Assembly (NCBI GenBank): GCA_030789695.1
Contig: CM061135.1
Coordinates: forward strand, 113,282,301 to 113,346,300
From: Scilla litardierei
Lineage: Eukaryota > Streptophyta > Magnoliopsida > Asparagales > Asparagaceae
Length of the DNA stretch: 64,000 bases
Direction of reading: 5' to 3'
Positions 58,208 to 64,000 of the stretch are shown here, piece by piece (position 1 is the stretch's first letter; every line of letters starts with the position of its first letter). A program made the position numbers and the translations under genes. The notes below the pieces were generated by a model that worked only from the letters and a program-made list of their open reading frames with translations, searched no databases and was not told the origin of the DNA.

Positions 58208-61200
58208 TGTAACGGCAGCTTTCTGACCATTCGTATTTTCAACGCGTACGACTCTTTTCGTGTGCATATTTTATTTGGCCTCTTCTTGGATCCGAACTAT
58301 GCGATGTGATATGTTGTTATGACCGTATTGAAGAGTAGTTATTTGTGGGATTTTTAGTGAACGTCATTTCACGGGTCACTCTCCCACAAATCAGCTTTGA
58401 TTGTAGAGACGTCGTAGCTTTAGACTTTGCCACAGGGCCTTTTTATTTTTAGTTCGTTTTTCGTGGACCAAACGTGCGATTGACTACTGTTCCCATGAGC
58501 CTCTCATCGTCACGGTCATCCCGATATTTTTTTCGTAATTTTCAGACACCGTTAGCCCAACCTAACCAACTAATCAAATTCGGAACCCGATTAGCCTTAA
58601 TCAAATTCGAAATTCAAATCTTAATCCCAATCACATGAGATTCTCACATATCACGTGGAATTTCATTTGGGCTATCCTCACCAAGGTTTTTCCCTCTTTG
58701 CACACCCCCTCTCTCACACACTCTCTCACCCATCCCTTAAATACACACCCCAAATAGCATATACCATCTCTTTAAAACAAACACAACCCTTTTTCTCCCT
58801 AGGTCACGCAAACATCAGGCTGTCGCCTCCCTCCTGCATTTTCCCCTCCTCCTCACCGCCGATGAGAGGCCACAGCCTTCCCCTAATCTCCGGCGATCCT
58901 CCTCCTCCTTACTCTCTCCCTCCTCCTCTCTTTCTCCCCCAAAAACACAGCCCCAACCCATCAAAACGGCAGATCTGCGCCCAGCTCTTCAACGCCAGCG
59001 CCCGCCATGCTTCGGCCACCTCTGGCGGCAAACTCTGCCACCACCCGACCCCCCTTGAACCCCTCTATCACCTGCACCGTTCTTCCTTCATCCCTCTTCC
59101 CTCTCTCATCTCAAAACGCCTCTCAAACCAATCAAGACCCGGTTTTGGACAGATCTGTCCATCGCCGAAAAAACGCCGCGTCCGGCCACCTCTGGCAACC
59201 ACCCTACCACCATCGAACTCCCCTCGAACCCCCTATCATCTGCAACCCTCCTCCCTCTCTTCTCTCATCTCACTCTCCTCGAAATCCCCTTGAAACCGAG
59301 CCCTAACGGTAGTTTTGGACAGACTTGCGTCTGGAACTTTGACGCCGGCGCTCGGCCACCTCCGACCACCGCTGGAAACCACTCCCCCACCATCAGATCT
59401 CTCTCGACACACTTTACCTACTGCAAGTGTCATTTTCCCCCTCTGGTCGCAACATCTTCGCAGCGATCCAAAATAGCGACCCGATATCGAAATCTGTCCT
59501 TCTCGCCTTCAATCGCGTGCCCACCGGCTTTCGGCCGCCGCCGGCAACCCCCCTCGCTGTAGTTGACTTCCCACAGCCCCCTCTACCTACTTCACCCCTT
59601 TTGATACTCCCTCAAGCCGTGACAAACTCCACTATGAATCCAAACACCCGGGTTTTCCAAATCTGTCCTCTTCTCCGTAAAATGCACGGTTCATCGCCGT
59701 CGGCCGTTGCTCCGGCCATCCCTTAGGCTGCATGACCCCCATCGACCTCCTTCAATCATTGGCAGCCCCCTTTGCTCCTAGGAGTTCACGTGCGTTGACG
59801 ATCTCGCGTGTTTTCCCCCGACGTTGCTGCCACCGTGTAGATCCGTTGCGCTACCCGCAACGGGAGAGATCTCGACGCTTGCTCGTTGTTTGTGCCTCCA
59901 CCTTGCTGTACGAATGTGTTTCACTATGCTACGCATGGCCGAGACATTGCTGATGACACAGATCTATCGCCGTTAAGACCCGACATCCGCTCTACGATCA
60001 AACGTCAAAAAGGTTAGCCCCCTAACGCGTAGTAAGAACCCACACCGTAGCAAACCTAAAACCTAATCTAAAAATCATCTACGATAACTAAAGTTTACTT
60101 TACGCTCTTTAAAATAATGTTCAACCATAGACATCGAAGAACGGACTTGATATCTGTGCACATAGGATAGTCGTCGATTAGACGGAACGAATCAAAAATC
60201 GTGACTTTTGACTATTAGGGTAGTCCCGCTGAACTTAGAAACTTACCATAATAGGATTGATAAAAAATTCGATCTGACATCACCGTTGTCCCATTTCAGA
60301 CGGACCCTCGCTGACGCATCGCTTCGACGAGACGCTCCAAACCGACAACGCACTCACCACCGCAAGCAAGTGTTTCCACTTCCGTACTTTTGGCCACGTT
60401 TAGGCCATCACCCCTTTAACTGTAAAAGTACGACTAAAAGAGAACCGGACGTGAAATGATAGCGTCTAGGACCATCCCTTGGCAGCTTAGACTTGACAAC
60501 GAAGTCTAAGAACAAACAACAACTACAACTGACACCATAGGACTTATCTGTGTGAGCGTGTGTGTGACCCCCTAGAATCAACAACAACAACTGCTATCAT
60601 ATGTTTTTATCTGTGTGTGCGTGTGTGTGGACACCCTAGAATAACTTTGCTCTTCCCATGTCATGAACATCTTGCACGTCATGTCTTACACAGCCTACGG
60701 GAAATAAGACGCTCACCTAGCAGAGTGGGTGATCTTTGTTACAGAACACCTACGGGAAGCTCGGCCCTCACCTAGCAGAGTGAATGTACCAGTAGACCGT
60801 AGGATAGAGGCACTCACCTAGCAGAGTGAGTGGTCCTATATAGTGATACAGAAGAACTTACGGGACGCACATCATTCACCTAGCAGAGTAAATGTCCCTG
60901 CAACCCGTGGGGATTTAGAGGCACTCACCTAGCAGAGTGGGTAGTCTCGTCCAGTCTTGTATTGTCTTGAGCACTTGGATTTGGGGTAGGGTTGAGCGGT
61001 CGCACGGGGAGAGGGTCTGGCCGCCCTTAAACCGTAAGGCATGAACCGTTCATGACACACACGGTACTTCTTGTCTTATCAAGTCCAGTCCAGTCTAGTC
61101 CTGTAGCCAGTGGCACACGTTACGGCTATTGTCTGTCACGTTTACTTTCCTGCTCCGCTTTTACTTTTCTTTGTAAATTAGTATAACTATCATGTCATCA

Positions 61201-61790
61201 CACTTGCATTTAATCAACCAGTAAAATGTTGTTAAAAATTGTTTCACACTTGCAGTAGAGTCTAATCTTTCCTTGTAGATTTTACCTGACGTACAACTCC
61301 TTTTCTTTTGGGTGTTGTATGTCAGGTACCGAGCCAGAGTACGTGGATGAGCCAGAGCTACCTGAGGACGTGGAATCGGAGGACGTTAACCCAGAGTACT
61401 TTCCTAACGAGGACCAGTTCTAGAGCTACTCCCCTGTTGCAGATCCTCAGAGGTTTTTACTGCTTTTTAGTTCAGGTGCATAGCACCGTTTTACTTTTCT
61501 GCCTAAGTTGGGTGCTTGCACCATTAGTTTTCTTTCTGTAGTTGTTACCATGCTGGGCATTACTTTCCTTTTTAGACTCTTGTACTTCTGGATATCTTGA
61601 TGGAATAAAATGAATGCAAATTTCCTTTCGAGTACTTTATTATTATTGTTACGAACTTTGTAAATGCAAGAACATGTAAATCTTTAAATGGTAACCCTAC
61701 AGACACTTATTGGGTCTGAACCTTACAGCTCCGGCCCATGCGGATCTTAGTCACGTCTCGCTTCCGTCGTTTTGGGAAGCGGGGCATGAC
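58208..61790 (+). repeat. RT6 3' LTR
   Basis: 3583 bp, TGTAACGGCAGC to GGGGCATGAC. It is uninterrupted and so serves as the reference for the split 5' copy. The right edge is set by resumption of the RT5 LTR at 61791. Confidence 0.88.
60714..60950 (+). repeat. CCTAGCAGAGTG tandem repeats in the RT6 3' LTR
   Basis: Five units of about 50-70 bp built on CACCTAGCAGAGTG. The 5' LTR has three, so two units were gained or lost after insertion. Confidence 0.75.
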
Positions 61791-63444
61791 TCATAGCAAT
61801 TGGACTTGGTCAAAGATGAAAGAGATGAGGAGATGGATTCAAATCAATTAGAGGGATATGAGCAAATCCTACTCAAACTCAAACTCCAATTAGAGATTGC
61901 ATCAAATCTTTTATTCATATCTCTAAGGGGAACTCTCATTCCTATCTCTAAGGGGAATCCTCCCTAGCCGACCCCATATTACCTAACTTCATATTATTTA
62001 AGGGGACATCCAAAGAGGGGGGTCTTCTATACGGCATAATAAAGAGAATACAAGTCGGCCATATTGTTTTCCAAGGCAAAAACCAAAACCCTACCTTCTT
62101 CCTCCAAACCTCCAAAGCCAACGCAGGTTCATCTACCAAAGAGGAAGCTTTGCGAAAGGAGACCTTGCCATTGTCGTGAGCCTATCAATCCTCTCCATCA
62201 TCTTCCTCACGCAAGCAAGGCCAAGGGCATCCCCATCAACATCTCTTAGCCGCAAGTTATCATATCCTAGACCACAGCTGCAACATCCCTTTGCCGAACT
62301 TTCTCAAGGCCAAAGAAGTTCCAAGCTACATCATCTCATATTTCCACAAGCATCTAGGCCTAGCCCCTCCATGTGCATCCGCAAGTTTGAAGCCCCTCTA
62401 TGTGCTTGCCGCATATGTTGACCAAAGGGAAGTATTGGGTTGATATAATTAAAGTAAACTAGTTGTTTTTGGTTTAAGAGTGCTGTTTCTTAAAGTGCAA
62501 CTCAATTAAAAAGGGTCAAAAGCTCCTTTGCGTAAATCATTCTGTTTCAATGCAAAAGGGGGACATGTTTATTTCATTAAATAACAAAGGTATGAACTGT
62601 GTTTTCTTGATGTGAAGGTAAATGAAAAAAAAATAGTGAAGTTTGTGGGGTTGTCGACTTTGTTGACTGTCGACCAAGTGGAGCATCTCACGTAAATAGC
62701 TTGCTGTCTCATTCTCCCTTCGCAACCTTTACAGCCAGCCGTGAGCAACCTGTGTGCCGACCTTGCTAGCTCCCACTCCATTACATTGCCGACCTGATTG
62801 GGGAGTCCTAGCCAGCAAGCATCCAAGCTTGTCAAGCCACAAGTCAAGAGAGGACTTAGCCACAACATCTACTTGAAGCAACAACTGTCGCAATCATTCA
62901 AGAGGAGTGCATATTGCCGCAACTTGAGTTGTCTAGTCCGAGAGACATCTACTTCAATGTCAGATGAGATCTGACACGTGCTGATTGATGGAGACGACGA
63001 CGGCTACCACAAAACGTAGATTTCTAAACTATTATTATTATTTTTGCGTAGTATTGTTTGATCTCCGTTAGGGAAACTTTATCGTTTACTTGTGACTATT
63101 TGGGGTCATGTCTAGTGGTGGTCTAGACAAGAGGAACATGACAGGTGTCGTCAAGTGAGAGCATATATTAGGATTGATAGTGTTGAACACGGTGAGTGGG
63201 GCACTGAGCTTGGTGAGTATAGAGACGTTGGTTCTCTAACTATTACAGTTGTGCCTGTATGCTATTAATATAATATTTGCTTTCGGTGGCTGGACGTGGT
63301 GATAGACCGAACCTGGGCAAATCTGTTGTACATCTATGTCTGATATTTATTTACCCTGCTTGTGAATATAACTGCGTGTGATATCTCGTGGGTTAGAATT
63401 TTTTATTAGCCTATTAACCCCCAGGCTTAGATCCAGATCCAACA
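61791..63444 (+). repeat. RT5 5' LTR, right part
   Basis: It continues the RT5 LTR interrupted at 29607 and ends ATCCAACA at 63444, the inverse of its TGTTGGAT start. No supported ORF. Confidence 0.75.
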
Positions 63445-63446
63445 AG

Positions 63447-63458
63447 TGGTATCAGAGC
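63447..63458 (+). other. RT5 primer binding site (tRNA-Met)
   Basis: TGGTATCAGAGC, 2 nt after the LTR. Confidence 0.9.
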
Positions 63459-63486
63459 AGGTTAGAGGATCTAGTCAAGCATTATC

Positions 63487-63798
63487 ATGAAAACCCCAAA
63501 GTTAGTCTTTGCACATGGTAGGCCTATTGATCGTCTCCCTCTATTTAGTGTCCATGATTGTATATATTGGAAGGCTAGGATGAAACTTATTTATTATCCA
63601 TTGATGTTGATACTTGGTATGCTATTGAAAACAGATATTCTATGCCTGAAAGTAATTTAAATCTAAATGATAGAAATGTGTATGCTATAAATGCTAGAGC
63701 AATGAATATTTTATTATGTGGTTTGAATAGAAAAATATTTGATCATATCTCACATTCCTCTTTTGCGCAGGATATATGGAGGACTATGGAGACATCCT
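63487..63798 (+). pseudogene. gag: RT5 gag 5' fragment
   Basis: ATG at 63487 opens MKTPKLVFAHGRPIDRLPLF and CIYWKARMKL, a Copia Gag start. A frameshift near 63610 moves the frame to the segment from 63642 with YAINARAMNILLCGL and FAQDIWRTME (UBN2-type core). It is cut at 63799 by the start of RT9 after about 104 codons. Confidence 0.75.
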
Positions 63799-64000
63799 TG
63801 TTGAGTATTGGACTTCTCCCTACTTGGTGTTAATGATTAGCAAACATAAATACTTGTGTCTAATCCCCTATTTTGCAGTTAATCAATTGCCTAAGCTTAT
63901 TATGAAGATCAACTAGCAATGGATGACTCACAAACGTCATTGAAGGCAAATAACATGAATTGGATGATCGTAGATTGATGATTGAAGCTCCGTAAAGACT
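63799..64000 (+). mobile_element. RT9: start of a Sirevirus-type LTR, continues past the window
   Basis: TGTTGAGTATTGGAC and AGCAAACATAAATA match the first bases of the RT2 3' LTR (12246 on). It abuts the RT5 gag fragment abruptly, consistent with insertion. Whether it is a solo LTR or a full element cannot be seen. Confidence 0.7.

Overview
The window is a stretch of plant nuclear DNA made almost entirely of transposable elements. I see no convincing host gene, tRNA or rRNA. The organism is a flowering plant, judged from Sirevirus-type Copia elements (tRNA-Met primer site, polypurine tracts of the AAAAAGGGGGAG type), Athila-type Gypsy elements (primer site TGGCGCCGTTGCCGGGGA, ORF downstream of pol), chromovirus pol, Helitron-type termini and a plant L1-type LINE. 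I cannot name the species. Elements are labelled RT1 to RT9.

Left part (1-17740). RT1 (1-8082, +) is a large-LTR Gypsy-type element with no coding interior; the window starts inside its 5' LTR. Its 3' LTR is cut off at 8082, where it joins a truncated Sirevirus-type element, RT2 (8083-13975, +). RT2 encodes only an intact 759-residue Gag and has no pol. Beyond it lie a LINE-like 5' fragment on the minus strand, two Helitron-type 3' ends in opposite orientation around a LINE 3' fragment, and a minisatellite.

Middle and right part (17741-64000) is a Russian doll of insertions. RT4 (minus, degenerate chromovirus pol at 26064-29395) is interrupted by RT5 (Copia, +, LTR split between 29417-29607 and 61791-63444). 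RT5 is interrupted by RT6 (29608-61790, +, Gypsy with ~3.5 kb LTRs). RT6 is interrupted in its 5' LTR by RT7 (31430-54875, minus, Athila-like, target duplication GTTAG). RT7 is interrupted in the N-terminal part of its pol by RT8 (39594-52334, minus, Athila-like, target duplication GTATC). RT3 (17741-25262, minus) is a Sirevirus-like element with gag and an env-position ORF but no pol; it probably sits in the 3' LTR of RT4. RT9 is a further LTR start at 63799 that runs off the window.

The most unusual content is in RT7 and RT8. Both lack gag and protease and open directly with an acidic extension fused to RT-RNase H-integrase, followed by an ORF in the env position. RT8 has an uninterrupted 1293-codon pol, but its RT motif-A aspartate is asparagine. 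The RT8 LTR carries five hairpins that share one 14-nt loop on five unrelated stems, placed where the RNA leader should be. In RT3, RT7 and RT8, short palindromes are clustered both in the LTR and again just upstream of the env-position ORF, which suggests a shared regulatory design across Copia and Gypsy lineages.
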